A DNA stretch of 64,000 bases from UTCHB3 sp964371075 (lineage in GTDB: Bacteria > Bacteroidota > Ignavibacteria > Ignavibacteriales > Ignavibacteriaceae), in assembly GCA_964371075.1 (NCBI GenBank), contig CAYJKN010000002.1, positions 682,001-746,000 of the forward strand, read 5' to 3'. A program made the translations under genes and the position numbers. The notes under the pieces are model-generated. The model was not told where the DNA came from. It searched no databases and worked only from the letters and a program-made list of their open reading frames with translations. This document shows positions 43,859 through 52,224 of this stretch, one piece after another (within the stretch, counting starts at the first letter, position 1; every line of letters starts with the position of its first letter).

Positions 43859-44629
43859 CTACAATATCCGTCGGGTGAACTCGAATTTTATGCCTCTGTC
43901 GGCGGTTGAGGGTGACCACTTTTTGTTGTTGAGCAGATCGCGGAAATCGAAACCGAGTGAAAATCCTTCTGCTACAGCCCATCTGATGCCGGCGTGTAAA
44001 TATCCGTTACCTTTTCCATAACGGTCGTTGGAATTGTCATTAAATCCAAAATTGTATTCCACCATTACACTTACACTTGGACCTACTGTTTTCTCAATTC
44101 CGACCATAAAATTGGCAAAACCATCGCCATCCTTCTGTTCGAAGGAGTAGTTTACAGTTCCGTGCAGACTTAAATATCCGAGCAGTTTATAGTTTTTACT
44201 CACGGCGGCAAAGATTCCGGGAGATTTTATTTCGTATCTGCTTTCGGAGTCAAAATATCTCCCTTTTCCCTGAAGATCAGCACCCACCGATATGGAAGGT
44301 AATGAGAGGCTCTCATCGATTAATTTAAATCTAATGTTAACGCCCGGGTATTTATACCAAAAAACATCTCCGGAACCGATAACATTTTCACCACCGTAAG
44401 AAATTCCAAAACTCAAGTTATCAAACACCCCGACATCGAGTCTTGTAAGCAGAACACCACCCGGCATCAGATCGGATCCAACACTTACATAACCCCGTTT
44501 TAACACTCCTGCTGTGGGCATGTCCACAAGAAAGCGGGGCTCAAAATCAAGCTTTTCACCGGCAAGAATTTGGGAATATACAGGAACAGATAACAAAAAG
44601 GAAAAGACGATGATGAGTATCTTTTTCAT
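43859..44629 (-). CDS. Putative outer-membrane beta-barrel protein
   Basis: 256 residues with a signal peptide (MKKILIIVFSFLLSVPVYSQ). The mature part opens with PRFLVDMPTAGVLKRGYVSVGSDLMPGGVL, then alternating strands typical of a small barrel, and the C-terminus ends in strand-like FEFTRRIL. No enzyme motif. Probably an envelope protein; I recognise the type from Ignavibacteria-like genomes but cannot name a function. It is a single gene between repeat-rich spacers. Confidence 0.65.
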   Translation of the reverse strand: MKKILIIVFSFLLSVPVYSQILAGEKLDFEPRFLVDMPTAGVLKRGYVSVGSDLMPGGVLLTRLDVGVFDNLSFGISYGGENVIGSGDVFWYKYPGVNIRFKLIDESLSLPSISVGADLQGKGRYFDSESRYEIKSPGIFAAVSKNYKLLGYLSLHGTVNYSFEQKDGDGFANFMVGIEKTVGPSVSVMVEYNFGFNDNSNDRYGKGNGYLHAGIRWAVAEGFSLGFDFRDLLNNKKWSPSTADRGIKFEFTRRIL

Positions 44630-44703
44630 ACAACAATTTCTTATTTTTTATGACCCTTAATTTACAAAAAATATTGAGATAAATTCAAATGGTCGTGAAG
44701 AAA

Positions 44704-44735
44704 GAAGCGGAGTATCGAAGTAGCGGAGTAGCCAG
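44704..44735. repeat. Imperfect 8-nt tandem repeat
   Basis: Units GAAGCGGA, GTATCGAA, GTAGCGGA and GTAGCCAG in register, inside the 274-nt gap between two minus-strand genes. Confidence 0.6.
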
Positions 44736-44743
44736 AGGGGATA

Positions 44744-44774
44744 AAACCACAGAGCACACCGAGCACACAGAGGT
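44744..44774. repeat. CCACAGAGCACACCGAG-type dispersed repeat
   Basis: Single copy of the sequence that forms the ends of spacers S1 and S2; related copies lie at 36829, 38350 and 55834. Confidence 0.55.
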
Positions 44775-44856
44775 AAAATATATAACAGCCCATCTGCGAA
44801 AATCTGTTTAATCTGCGTGTATCTGCGTACCTTAAATTTGTTATTCTTTTAAAAAT

Positions 44857-44921
44857 TACTGCATTATTGGATTATTGGATTACTGCATTATTGGATTATT
44901 GGATTATTGGATTATTGCATT
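44857..44921. repeat. 8-nt tandem repeat (ATTATTGG) running into a gene's 3' end
   Basis: Eight units of ATTATTGG/ATTACTGC type in exact register. The array overlaps the last codons and the stop codon of the minus-strand gene ending at 44904. Confidence 0.85.
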
Positions 44922-45293
44922 GATTTCAAACAGTGTCGGTTTTAGTGCGTGTTTTGGGGTGACTAAAAGTTTAATGTTTCCGGGGGAGGTTACTTTGAAA
45001 ATATACTCACCTTCGGTTGAATTGTCGACAACTGTTTTTATTGTTGATTCACCTTCAATAAATTTAATTTCAAATGGGGAAGTGCGGAACGGTACCTTTG
45101 TACCCGCACCATTAATAGGGGTGAGTGATATTGTAACTGAATCACCGATTTTTACTTTCTCCGGCACTTTTCCAAATGTCACTTCATAGATTGAAAAGTA
45201 ATAATTGAAAATGAGAAAAGAGATGATGATGAGGACAACAAAAGTTATTCCTCCGATTATCAGGATGTTCAAACTGGTCTTTTTTTCCGGCAA
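44904..45293 (-). CDS. Small single-pass membrane protein, unknown function
   Basis: 129 residues from a TTG start (no ATG is available in frame; the SD is weak). One N-terminal membrane helix (LNILIIGGITFVVLIIISFLIF) is followed by a ~100-residue extracytoplasmic domain that looks Ig-like (TFGKVPEKVKIGDSVTISLTP, GEYIFKVTSPGNIKLLVTP). The last codons come from an 8-nt repeat, so the original end may have been altered. Divergent from the TPR lipoprotein gene. Confidence 0.6.
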   Translation of the reverse strand: MPEKKTSLNILIIGGITFVVLIIISFLIFNYYFSIYEVTFGKVPEKVKIGDSVTISLTPINGAGTKVPFRTSPFEIKFIEGESTIKTVVDNSTEGEYIFKVTSPGNIKLLVTPKHALKPTLFEINAIIQ

Positions 45294-45468
45294 AATAATG
45301 ATCTTAATTAATTATTCGTAATTTAAATATAAAATAGCAATTCCTTCAAAATAGTTAACTTTGGAATGCAAATTTTTGGACTTTTATTCACACAAATTTT
45401 TCACAAATTGCCGTGTTATTCCTCTTTTTCAGGAACAATCAATAAAATCTCCCTATAAACAAACCAAT

Positions 45469-47301
45469 ATGAACATTTATTATTCCGTTTTAAAATTTTC
45501 GATCTTGTGCACTGTTGTTTTTATAACATCGGGGTGTAACTCCGTTGTTGTAAATGAAACGGTGAAGAATGACCCTAAATTGGTAGTTCAGGTACCCGTC
45601 ATTGAACCTTCAAAAAAGGAAGCACTTCAGAATTTTATTACCGGAACAGGGTTTGAAGCAAGAGGAGACTATTTTCTTGCAGTGAACGCTTATTTAAAGG
45701 CATTTGAATATGATCCTTCACCGGGGATAAGTTATTCAATCGGCAGGTGTTATTATTTCCTCGGGAAATTGTCGCAGGCACTTCCTTATGCAAGGGCCGC
45801 TGCTTTAAGTGATGGAGAAACGATGGAGTATTTTTATCTGCTCTCCGATATCCATCTTTCGGCGAGACAACCCGATTCGGCAGCTGCAGTTATCGAAAAA
45901 CTGGTTGAAAAATACCCAAATGACTACAACTGTTTATACCGCCTTGCCGGTATCTACGAAAAGTCGAAGCCACTTTCAGCGATTGAAATTTACAAAAGAA
46001 TTCTTGATGAAGAGCCTGAAGACTGGAATGCCTACATCAGGCTTGCCGATCTTTATGACAAAACGGGTAACAAAGAGGCGTCTACACAAATACTCGAAGA
46101 GTTTTTGGCATATAATCCTTCCAGTCTTGAATTACGGGAAATTCTGGTAAACAACTATGTTGAACAGAAAAAATATGATCTTGCTCTTCAACACCTTGAT
46201 GGAATTTTACAGTTGTTCCCAGACAGAATCCCAACTCTCGAAGCAAAAGCCAGAATTTTTGTTGAGAAAGAGGATTACCTGGGTGCATCGGAACCGTATA
46301 TCAGACTTGTTAAAAATCCGGGTGTTAATCTGGAATTTAAGCTGAATCTCGGGGGGTTATATTTTGAACAGGCAGTAAAAGACACTCAATTCATACGGAT
46401 TGTGGATACACTTTTTACTGCAATAGAAAAAGATACTGTTTTCTGGTTTACACATTTTTATACCGGTGCAAACGCTGTAATAAAAAAGGATAGTGTTACT
46501 GCGCAGGAACGGTTTGCAAAAATTCAAGGTGATTCCTATATGTATCTCCAGTTGTGGCAGAGGATTGGCGGAGTTATGTACGATGGTAAACTTTATAAAG
46601 AATCAACTTTTGTTTTGAAGAAGGCATGGGAAAGTTTCTCTGAAGATTTTGTTGTCAATTTTTTACTTGGACTCTCTTACGCACTGACAGGCGATTATGG
46701 GGCTTCAGAGCCGTTCCTCTACAAGGCGACTCAACTGAATCCCGCAGAGGTGAACACTTTTTCTGCTTATGCATTCACTCTTTCAAGATTAAAAATGAAT
46801 GATCTTGCAATTGAGAATTATAAGAGGGCATTGCAAATTGAGCCCGAAAATGTTGAATTGATAAATTCTCTCGCTATCGTTTATGACGGGATGGGCGCCC
46901 AGTCGGTGAGTGACAGTTTATATACAAAATCACTGGAACTTGATCCTAAAAATGCACTGGCATGCAACAATTTTGCTTATTCACTTGCAAAAAGAAATGT
47001 AAGACTTGAAGATGCGTTGAGATATGCTGAGATGGCTCTTTCGATTGAGCCAAACAGTCCATCTTATCTGGATACTTACGGTTGGGTGCAATTTAAACTT
47101 GGAAACTATGATACCGCAAAAGTTTATATCGAAAGAGCTTTAACTATGGATGGTGACAACCACGAACTTCTCGATCATATCGGAGATGTACTTTTTATGT
47201 TGGGTGATAAGGAAAATGCCAAAAAATATTGGAAAAGAGCCCTTGAGTTAAATAAAGAAAATGAAACAATTAAAAGAAAAATTGAAAGAGGCGAAATTTG
47301 A
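45469..47301 (+). CDS. TPR-repeat lipoprotein
   Basis: 610 residues from the ATG at 45469, which gives a lipoprotein signal (SILCTVVFITSGC, lipobox TSGC); the upstream in-frame extension is not credible. About twelve TPR-like units follow (for example ISYSIGRCYYFLGKLSQALPYA, SYLDTYGWVQFKLGNYDTAKVYIERAL, LLDHIGDVLFMLGDKENAKKYW). Likely an outer-membrane lipoprotein acting as a scaffold in envelope assembly. It overlaps the LolB-like gene by 4 nt (TTGA), and the EnvC-like gene follows, so the three form an envelope operon. Confidence 0.85.
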   Translation: MNIYYSVLKFSILCTVVFITSGCNSVVVNETVKNDPKLVVQVPVIEPSKKEALQNFITGTGFEARGDYFLAVNAYLKAFEYDPSPGISYSIGRCYYFLGKLSQALPYARAAALSDGETMEYFYLLSDIHLSARQPDSAAAVIEKLVEKYPNDYNCLYRLAGIYEKSKPLSAIEIYKRILDEEPEDWNAYIRLADLYDKTGNKEASTQILEEFLAYNPSSLELREILVNNYVEQKKYDLALQHLDGILQLFPDRIPTLEAKARIFVEKEDYLGASEPYIRLVKNPGVNLEFKLNLGGLYFEQAVKDTQFIRIVDTLFTAIEKDTVFWFTHFYTGANAVIKKDSVTAQERFAKIQGDSYMYLQLWQRIGGVMYDGKLYKESTFVLKKAWESFSEDFVVNFLLGLSYALTGDYGASEPFLYKATQLNPAEVNTFSAYAFTLSRLKMNDLAIENYKRALQIEPENVELINSLAIVYDGMGAQSVSDSLYTKSLELDPKNALACNNFAYSLAKRNVRLEDALRYAEMALSIEPNSPSYLDTYGWVQFKLGNYDTAKVYIERALTMDGDNHELLDHIGDVLFMLGDKENAKKYWKRALELNKENETIKRKIERGEI

Positions 47302-48095
47302 AAAAGATGATGTTTTTATTCTTCTTTGCACTTCCCCTTATGTTTGTATGGCAAGGATGTGCTACGGTTGAGGAATCGATGGATGATGAGGAAATTGTTG
47401 ACGGGAATATAAAACCCGAACGCCTGATGAAAAAAATGGAAGCCAACCGAAGAAAGATCAGGACATTCGATGGAAAAGGGGAGATGCATGTGGTGACTCC
47501 TGAACTTGATAACACAGCTTTTTTTCAGGTGATATTAAAAAGACCCGATTCATTAAATATCAATGTTTATGGTCCATTTGGAATCGAACTTGCAAATGTC
47601 CTCTTGACCGAAACCGAGTTTAAGTTTTATGAGTCTTTAAACAATACTCTCTATAAGGGGGGTGTTGACGATGTTGCATTAAGTAATATTTTTAAGATGG
47701 ATCTTGGTTTTGATGATATCAGGGATGCATTTGCGGGGGCGGTTAACATGACAAAAAGGTTATATACCGAACCAAAGGAGTTTAATTTTGACAAAGGTTA
47801 CTTTTTTGTAACTTTTGTTGATTCACTTTCCGGGAACCTGAGTTTTTATAAAATCAAAGCCGATGGGCTTGTTGTTGAGAATTATACTGTGAAGACAAAA
47901 AAGGGGGAGTTGCTGCTTGATGGCAATTATTCCAACTTCAAAAAGGTGGAAGGGGTGTTAATCCCGCAGAACATTGAAGTGAAGTCTCCAAAACTAAAAC
48001 AGTCGCTAAAAATTGTTTATGAAAGCATGACTGTCAATAAAGATCTGGTAATCGAGTTTGCACCACCTGCAGACGCAACGGTGATCGAGTATTAG
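47298..48095 (+). CDS. LolB-like/DUF4292 lipoprotein
   Basis: 265 residues from a TTG that overlaps the preceding stop (TTGA) with AGAGG 7 nt upstream. Lipoprotein signal MFLFFFALPLMFVWQGC. The mature part (RTFDGKGEMHVVTPELDNTAFFQVILKRPDSLNINVYGPFGIELANVLL) and the later SFYKIKADGLVVENYTVKTKKG match the LolB/LolA-like half-barrel seen in DUF4292 proteins of Bacteroidota. It may deliver lipoproteins to the outer membrane. Function by family resemblance only. Confidence 0.7.
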   Translation: MKKMMFLFFFALPLMFVWQGCATVEESMDDEEIVDGNIKPERLMKKMEANRRKIRTFDGKGEMHVVTPELDNTAFFQVILKRPDSLNINVYGPFGIELANVLLTETEFKFYESLNNTLYKGGVDDVALSNIFKMDLGFDDIRDAFAGAVNMTKRLYTEPKEFNFDKGYFFVTFVDSLSGNLSFYKIKADGLVVENYTVKTKKGELLLDGNYSNFKKVEGVLIPQNIEVKSPKLKQSLKIVYESMTVNKDLVIEFAPPADATVIEY

Positions 48096-48096
48096 T

Positions 48097-49437
48097 TTGT
48101 CTTTTCGAGTTTCCGGGTGGCAACAATTTTTGTTGATTGTCATTTTTGCACTTACTTTGTTTTCAGATGGTCATCTGCAACAGGGGGATATTAAGAAGAA
48201 AAAAGATGAACTTTCCAAACTCAAAAATCAGATTGAAGCGATTAAAGATGAGCTGAAAAAAGCCTCAAAAGAGGAAAAACGCTCGTATGAATCGATTGAG
48301 AAGTATAACAAACAGGTATTTCTTCTTAACAAGCTGGTTAATGAATTAAAAGCAGAAGAGCAACTTAAATCGAGGCAGATTTCCGGACTTCAGAGTGAGA
48401 TATCGGGGATTGAGTTTCAGATGGACCAACTCAGACAGTTTTATGCCCGTTATGTTGTTGCAGTTTACAAAGGATTGGTAAAGGATAAATGGCTATATAT
48501 CCTTAATTCAGGCTCATTTGACGAGGCACTTCGGAGGTATCGATACCTAAAAGCCCTTTCTGACAAGGGAGAGAGTGTTATTGCAGATCTTAAGAGCTCG
48601 GTTGAAAAACTGGAGTCGGCAAAAATCTCACTTCAATATGAACAGAAAGAAAAAGAGAAAATAATTGCTCTTAAAGTAGGGGAAGAAAAATCTTATAAAG
48701 AGAGTATCGAGGAACAAAAGGATCTGCTGGCCGATATCGGCAAAAACAAGGATGCGCTGAAAAAGGAACTTGAAGCCAAAAAACAATCCGAGAAAAAGAT
48801 CGGTTCTCTAATCGACCAACTCATCGCAAAAGAAGAATTGGCAAAAAAGAATAAAACCAAGAAGAACCCAACTCCCAAAAAACCGGAAACCAAACCAAAA
48901 CCAAAACCGGAAACCAAACCCGGTAAAAAAACTGACATTCCAACCAAAACTGAGGATAAAACTCCGGTTGTGGAGGATGATGAAGAGTTTATTGGAGGAT
49001 CGCCCGTTGAAGATTATGAAGAACAGGTGGTTACGGGGAAGGCATTTTCATCTCTTAAAGGGAACCTGATGAAACCCGTTGGTTCCGCAAAGATTTTTAG
49101 ACCATTTGGTGAAAATAAAAACGAAGAATTAAAAACTGTTACTGTGAACTATGGAATCGATTTTAAAGTTGAGAGTGCACAAGCGGTAAAATGTGTGGCA
49201 GACGGAATAATTTCTGCAATTGAATGGCTCCCCGGTTATGGCAGTGTTGTGATAATCACTCATACTGAAGGCTACCGCACTGTTTATGGACATCTTGGTG
49301 GAATTTCAGTCCGTGAAGGCAACAAAGTAACAGCCGGTTCCATTATCGGTACCGTAGGCAAAAGCCTTGAAGGATACATTTTCCACTTTGAAATCTGGAA
49401 AGGAAAACAAAACCTTAACCCCGGTGGGTGGTTCTAA
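48097..49437 (+). CDS. EnvC-like murein hydrolase activator (degenerate LytM/M23)
   Basis: 446 residues from a TTG 1 nt after the previous stop. N-terminal hydrophobic signal, then a long coiled coil (about residues 28-250), a Lys/Pro-rich linker (about 250-295), and a C-terminal LytM domain (YGSVVIITHTEGYRTVYGHLGG, GYIFHFEIWKG). The first zinc ligand of M23 enzymes is replaced (NYGIDF instead of HxGxD), and the HxH motif is reduced to FHF. So it is probably non-catalytic and, like EnvC, activates amidases during cell division. Third gene of the envelope operon. Confidence 0.82.
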   Translation: MSFRVSGWQQFLLIVIFALTLFSDGHLQQGDIKKKKDELSKLKNQIEAIKDELKKASKEEKRSYESIEKYNKQVFLLNKLVNELKAEEQLKSRQISGLQSEISGIEFQMDQLRQFYARYVVAVYKGLVKDKWLYILNSGSFDEALRRYRYLKALSDKGESVIADLKSSVEKLESAKISLQYEQKEKEKIIALKVGEEKSYKESIEEQKDLLADIGKNKDALKKELEAKKQSEKKIGSLIDQLIAKEELAKKNKTKKNPTPKKPETKPKPKPETKPGKKTDIPTKTEDKTPVVEDDEEFIGGSPVEDYEEQVVTGKAFSSLKGNLMKPVGSAKIFRPFGENKNEELKTVTVNYGIDFKVESAQAVKCVADGIISAIEWLPGYGSVVIITHTEGYRTVYGHLGGISVREGNKVTAGSIIGTVGKSLEGYIFHFEIWKGKQNLNPGGWF

Positions 49438-49544
49438 GAACTCCGGAGATTCGGAACTTCGGAACTCCAGTTAATAGTTCCACGGATTTTGATAGAACGC
49501 GGATGAAACGGATGAGGCGGATTTTAGCGGATGGGCTTTTTACT

Positions 49545-49573
49545 ATTCCTCGGAGAGGAATTGATATTCGTAG
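49545..49573 (+). repeat. REP-like palindrome with TTGATATTCGTAG tail
   Basis: Perfect stem ATTCCTC/GAGGAAT around GGA followed by TGATATTCGTAG. Confidence 0.75.
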
Positions 49574-49600
49574 ATCATGAATGCTCTCCCACAACCCACT

Positions 49601-49628
49601 ACCCCGTTTACGGGGTTTGATATTCGTA
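49601..49628 (+). repeat. REP-like palindrome with TTGATATTCGTA tail
   Basis: Stem ACCCCGT/ACGGGGT followed by TTGATATTCGTA, 28 nt after the previous copy. Confidence 0.75.
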
Positions 49629-49686
49629 CTGTGAGCAGATTATACGGATTTTCGCAGATAAATTTTTATAACACAATAGTTGAATT

Positions 49687-49754
49687 TCTCAAGTACTCTG
49701 GTACTCAAGTAATCAATCACTGAGGTTCTGAAGTTCCGAGGTTCTGAGGTTCTT
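49687..49754. repeat. Imperfect 8-nt tandem repeat
   Basis: Eight and a half units (TCTCAAGT, ACTCTGGT, ACTCAAGT ... TCTGAGGT) in register, ending just ahead of the ferredoxin gene. Confidence 0.75.
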
Positions 49755-49768
49755 AAAATGAAAGCAAC

Positions 49769-50002
49769 ATGACTGAATCCCCCGAATATAGAATGGCGAA
49801 AACCGGCAAACTTATGATAGATATTTTGCCAAATAAATGTGACTTTTGTGGTTGCTGTGTTGGGGTATGCCCTGAGGATGCAATAGAATTGAAGGAAGCC
49901 GAGATATATATTATTGATCCGCGGTGTACAAACTGTTCAAAATGTGTTTGGAGTTGTCCTATTGAAGTGATCAAGTTCAAGAAGGAAGGGGTGTTGAAGT
50001 AG
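49769..50002 (+). CDS. Two-[4Fe-4S] ferredoxin
   Basis: 77 residues with two complete cluster motifs: CDFCGCCVGVCPEDAI and CTNCSKCVWSCPIEVI. Its stop is 1 nt before the start of the flavoprotein reductase, which strongly suggests it is the electron donor of that enzyme. No signal peptide; cytoplasmic. Confidence 0.9.
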   Translation: MTESPEYRMAKTGKLMIDILPNKCDFCGCCVGVCPEDAIELKEAEIYIIDPRCTNCSKCVWSCPIEVIKFKKEGVLK

Positions 50003-50003
50003 G

Positions 50004-51167
50004 ATGAAAAATTATTACGATATAGTTGTTGTTGGTGGTGGTCCCGCGGGATCTATGGCAGCGAGATATGCGGCAGAGTTGGGTGTTTCGGTGTTGATAC
50101 TTGAAAAAGATCGTGATATTGGTTATCCTGTGAGGTGTGGAGAAGCTGTCAGCAGAAAGGGAGTGGAGGAATTTATTACCCCTGATGAAAAATGGATTGC
50201 GTCTCATATTACAAAATTTTCGATGAACTCACCCGATGGAACAGAAGTTGTGCTTCCTCTTCCAGAAGAGGGATATGTACTCGAGAGAAGAGTTTTTGAT
50301 TATGAACTCGCCAAATCTGCGGCAAATGCCGGAGCGGAAATTCTCACCAGAGCTTATGTTAACGGTCTCATAATTGAAGGGGGAACTGTTACAGGGGTCA
50401 AATATGAATTTCGTGGTGAAGATTTTGAGGTGAGGGCAGGGGTTGTTATCGCAGCCGACGGAGTGGAATCCAGGGTTGGCAGATGGGCAGGAATTAAAAC
50501 ACACATCAATTTCCGGGATATGGAATCGTGTGTTCAATATACCGTATCGGGAATTGATGTTGATCCAAATACCATCTATTTCCATTTTGGAAGTAATGCA
50601 GCTCCTGAGGGATATCTTTGGGTATTCTCGAAAGGGAGTCATTCAGCAAACATCGGTTTGGGTGTCAGTGGACCAATCGGTAAAAAAAAATCTGCTCTAA
50701 AATACCTGACCGATTTTATGGAAAGAAGTTACCCCGATGCGGCAATTTTAACCTCAATTGCAGGGGGTGTTCCTTGCAGTGTAACACTTGAAAGAATTTC
50801 TGCACCCGGAATTATTCTTGTGGGAGATGCTGCGCGACAGGTAAATCCACTTTCAGGTGGTGGAATAGCTTCAGGAATGATTGGAGGAAAAATCGGGGGA
50901 CGAATAGCTGCGGAATCGATCAAAAAGGGGAAACCACAACATCTGTTAACTTATGACAAGGAATGGATGGATCGTCTCGGCAAACGACACGAAACTTTTG
51001 ACAGAATTAAAAATGGAATTTACAACTTCTCCGATGAGAAATTTAATTCAATCGCACACTCATTTTCCAAAGTCCCAAATGACAAGCGAAGTCTGGGCAA
51101 TCTCTTTAAGACTGCCCTCATTCACAATCCCGGGCTGCTAATTGATGTAGCGAGGGTTTTTATTTAA
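50004..51167 (+). CDS. Geranylgeranyl reductase family flavoprotein
   Basis: 387 residues. FAD-binding GGGPAGSMAARYAAELG at the N-terminus, the family block DIGYPVRCGEAVSRKG, the second FAD block GIILVGDAARQVNPLSGGGIASGM, and a C-terminal helical part. The PxxCGE-type block and length match the geranylgeranyl reductase/MenJ family, which saturates isoprenoid double bonds (menaquinone side chain or lipids). The paired ferredoxin is the likely reductant. Two decayed copies of its 3' end occur downstream. The 3' end merges with an 8-nt repeat. Confidence 0.85.
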   Translation: MKNYYDIVVVGGGPAGSMAARYAAELGVSVLILEKDRDIGYPVRCGEAVSRKGVEEFITPDEKWIASHITKFSMNSPDGTEVVLPLPEEGYVLERRVFDYELAKSAANAGAEILTRAYVNGLIIEGGTVTGVKYEFRGEDFEVRAGVVIAADGVESRVGRWAGIKTHINFRDMESCVQYTVSGIDVDPNTIYFHFGSNAAPEGYLWVFSKGSHSANIGLGVSGPIGKKKSALKYLTDFMERSYPDAAILTSIAGGVPCSVTLERISAPGIILVGDAARQVNPLSGGGIASGMIGGKIGGRIAAESIKKGKPQHLLTYDKEWMDRLGKRHETFDRIKNGIYNFSDEKFNSIAHSFSKVPNDKRSLGNLFKTALIHNPGLLIDVARVFI

Positions 51168-51199
51168 TGCAGTAATCCAAAAATCCAATAATTCAGTAA
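51168..51199. repeat. 8-nt tandem repeat after the reductase stop
   Basis: Four units (TGCAGTAA, TCCAAAAA, TCCAATAA, TTCAGTAA) starting directly behind the TAA; same unit class as behind nfnB. Confidence 0.75.
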
Positions 51200-51250
51200 T
51201 ATATAACAGACTGAGATTTGTTTTGGACGCAGATACACGCTGATTAGATG

Positions 51251-51276
51251 TGCCAAAGGCATCCCTTCGGGAGATT
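51251..51276 (+). repeat. Dispersed double palindrome (TGCCnnAGGCATCCC type)
   Basis: TGCC/GGCA followed by TCCC/GGGA, then GATT. Further copies are at 53876, 56077 and, inverted, 58229. Confidence 0.65.
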
Positions 51277-51295
51277 TTCGCGGATGTGGGCGTTT

Positions 51296-51428
51296 GGCCC
51301 CGGAGGGGTCACCTCTGGGTAGAAATAATGAAAAACCATCTAAATGCGCCCCGGCAGGGGTGCCCTATGGGTAGAGAATAATTGAACAATCAGAAAGCGC
51401 CTCGCCAGGGGTGCCCTATGGGAACAAT
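51296..51428 (+). repeat. Three tandem copies of a G+C-rich palindromic element
   Basis: Copies at 51296-51329, 51346-51382 and 51397-51428, each with a CCCC..GGGG-type core followed by a CCCTATGGG-like stem and, in two copies, GTAGA plus AATAAT. Spacing is about 50 nt. They stand at the left edge of the accessory zone, ahead of the convergent barrel gene. Confidence 0.75.
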
Positions 51429-51439
51429 CAAATCAGATA

Positions 51440-51964
51440 TTACAACGCCGTAAAAGTATATCTCAACGCGAAACCCCTGGCGTTGTGATATGAAAATCCC
51501 AACATGCTATTAGATGCAAATTTGAATTGAAGACCCGCACCAAAACCAAATTTTGTGACATCCTCGGCTTTTGTATTAAACTCTGCCATTATTGCGGGAG
51601 AGTACCAAATCTTATATTTCTCAAACTTAGTGTAATCTACTAATGCCGATATATGGAGTGTTCGAAACAGCAGCATCCCAACGGCCAATCCGGGATATGT
51701 CTTTTTCGTTTCATGTTCACCCCGGTATTGCCACCAACTCATCGGATTTGGGGATGTATAGGCAAATGTCCCCGAGACTTCCTTTTTGCCGTATTCACTC
51801 GCCCATGCCAATCCAACCGTGACAGCGACAGAAGAATCGGGAATAATGTAGAGATCGATACCTATACCAAAATTTTCAGTGCCCGATTCCACATAAATTC
51901 CACCGGAATAGGTTTGAGCTTTGATTGTAGAAGAGAGTAATACTAAATAGACGATGTATTTCAA
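51440..51964 (-). CDS. Small putative outer-membrane beta-barrel protein
   Basis: 174 residues, signal peptide MKYIVYLVLLSSTIKAQ. The mature protein is a series of amphipathic strands (FGIGIDLYIIP, SVAVTVGLAWAS, FGFGAGLQFKFAS, MLGFSYHNARGFALRYTFTAL), which fits an 8-strand barrel. No motif that defines a function. The C-terminal residue Leu after FTA is compatible with outer-membrane insertion. Confidence 0.6.
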   Translation of the reverse strand: MKYIVYLVLLSSTIKAQTYSGGIYVESGTENFGIGIDLYIIPDSSVAVTVGLAWASEYGKKEVSGTFAYTSPNPMSWWQYRGEHETKKTYPGLAVGMLLFRTLHISALVDYTKFEKYKIWYSPAIMAEFNTKAEDVTKFGFGAGLQFKFASNSMLGFSYHNARGFALRYTFTAL

Positions 51965-52011
51965 ATATCTTCCTGTTATTTACACCTTGGTAAAATTACT
52001 AATTTGGCGTT

Positions 52012-52224
52012 TTAGAATGGAATATCCCATTCTACACTTGTGTCAATATCCGAGATCGGAGTCTCCGGATCAGGGATTATTTCAATTGGAACCGATTCGT
52101 ATTTCTTCCCTTTCTCCCAGGCATCCGCAATTTCTTTATAGGGCGGGAAACCTTCCGGGTACTCTTTCAACCAATTTTCAATAAATTTTGGATCATAACT
52201 GTTTGACAACGGTTGTTGTTCCAT
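52012..52224 (-). CDS. Small acidic protein of unknown function
   Basis: 70 residues, Pro/Glu/Asp-rich (EYPEGFPPYKEIADAWEKGKKYES...), without membrane segment or Cys. The composition looks like real protein rather than a chance frame, and it shares strand with the gene 47 nt downstream. No family recognised; could be a soluble adaptor. Low certainty. Confidence 0.4.
   Translation of the reverse strand: MEQQPLSNSYDPKFIENWLKEYPEGFPPYKEIADAWEKGKKYESVPIEIIPDPETPISDIDTSVEWDIPF

Larger units (their letters stand above)
49438..49768. other. 331-nt repeat-rich intergenic region
   Basis: No gene. It starts with an 8-nt array directly after the EnvC-like stop (TAAGAACT, TCGGAACT units up to about 49469), then CGGATGAAACGGAT-type repeats, two REP-like palindromes, and a second 8-nt array that reaches to within 15 nt of the ferredoxin start. 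Confidence 0.7.
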
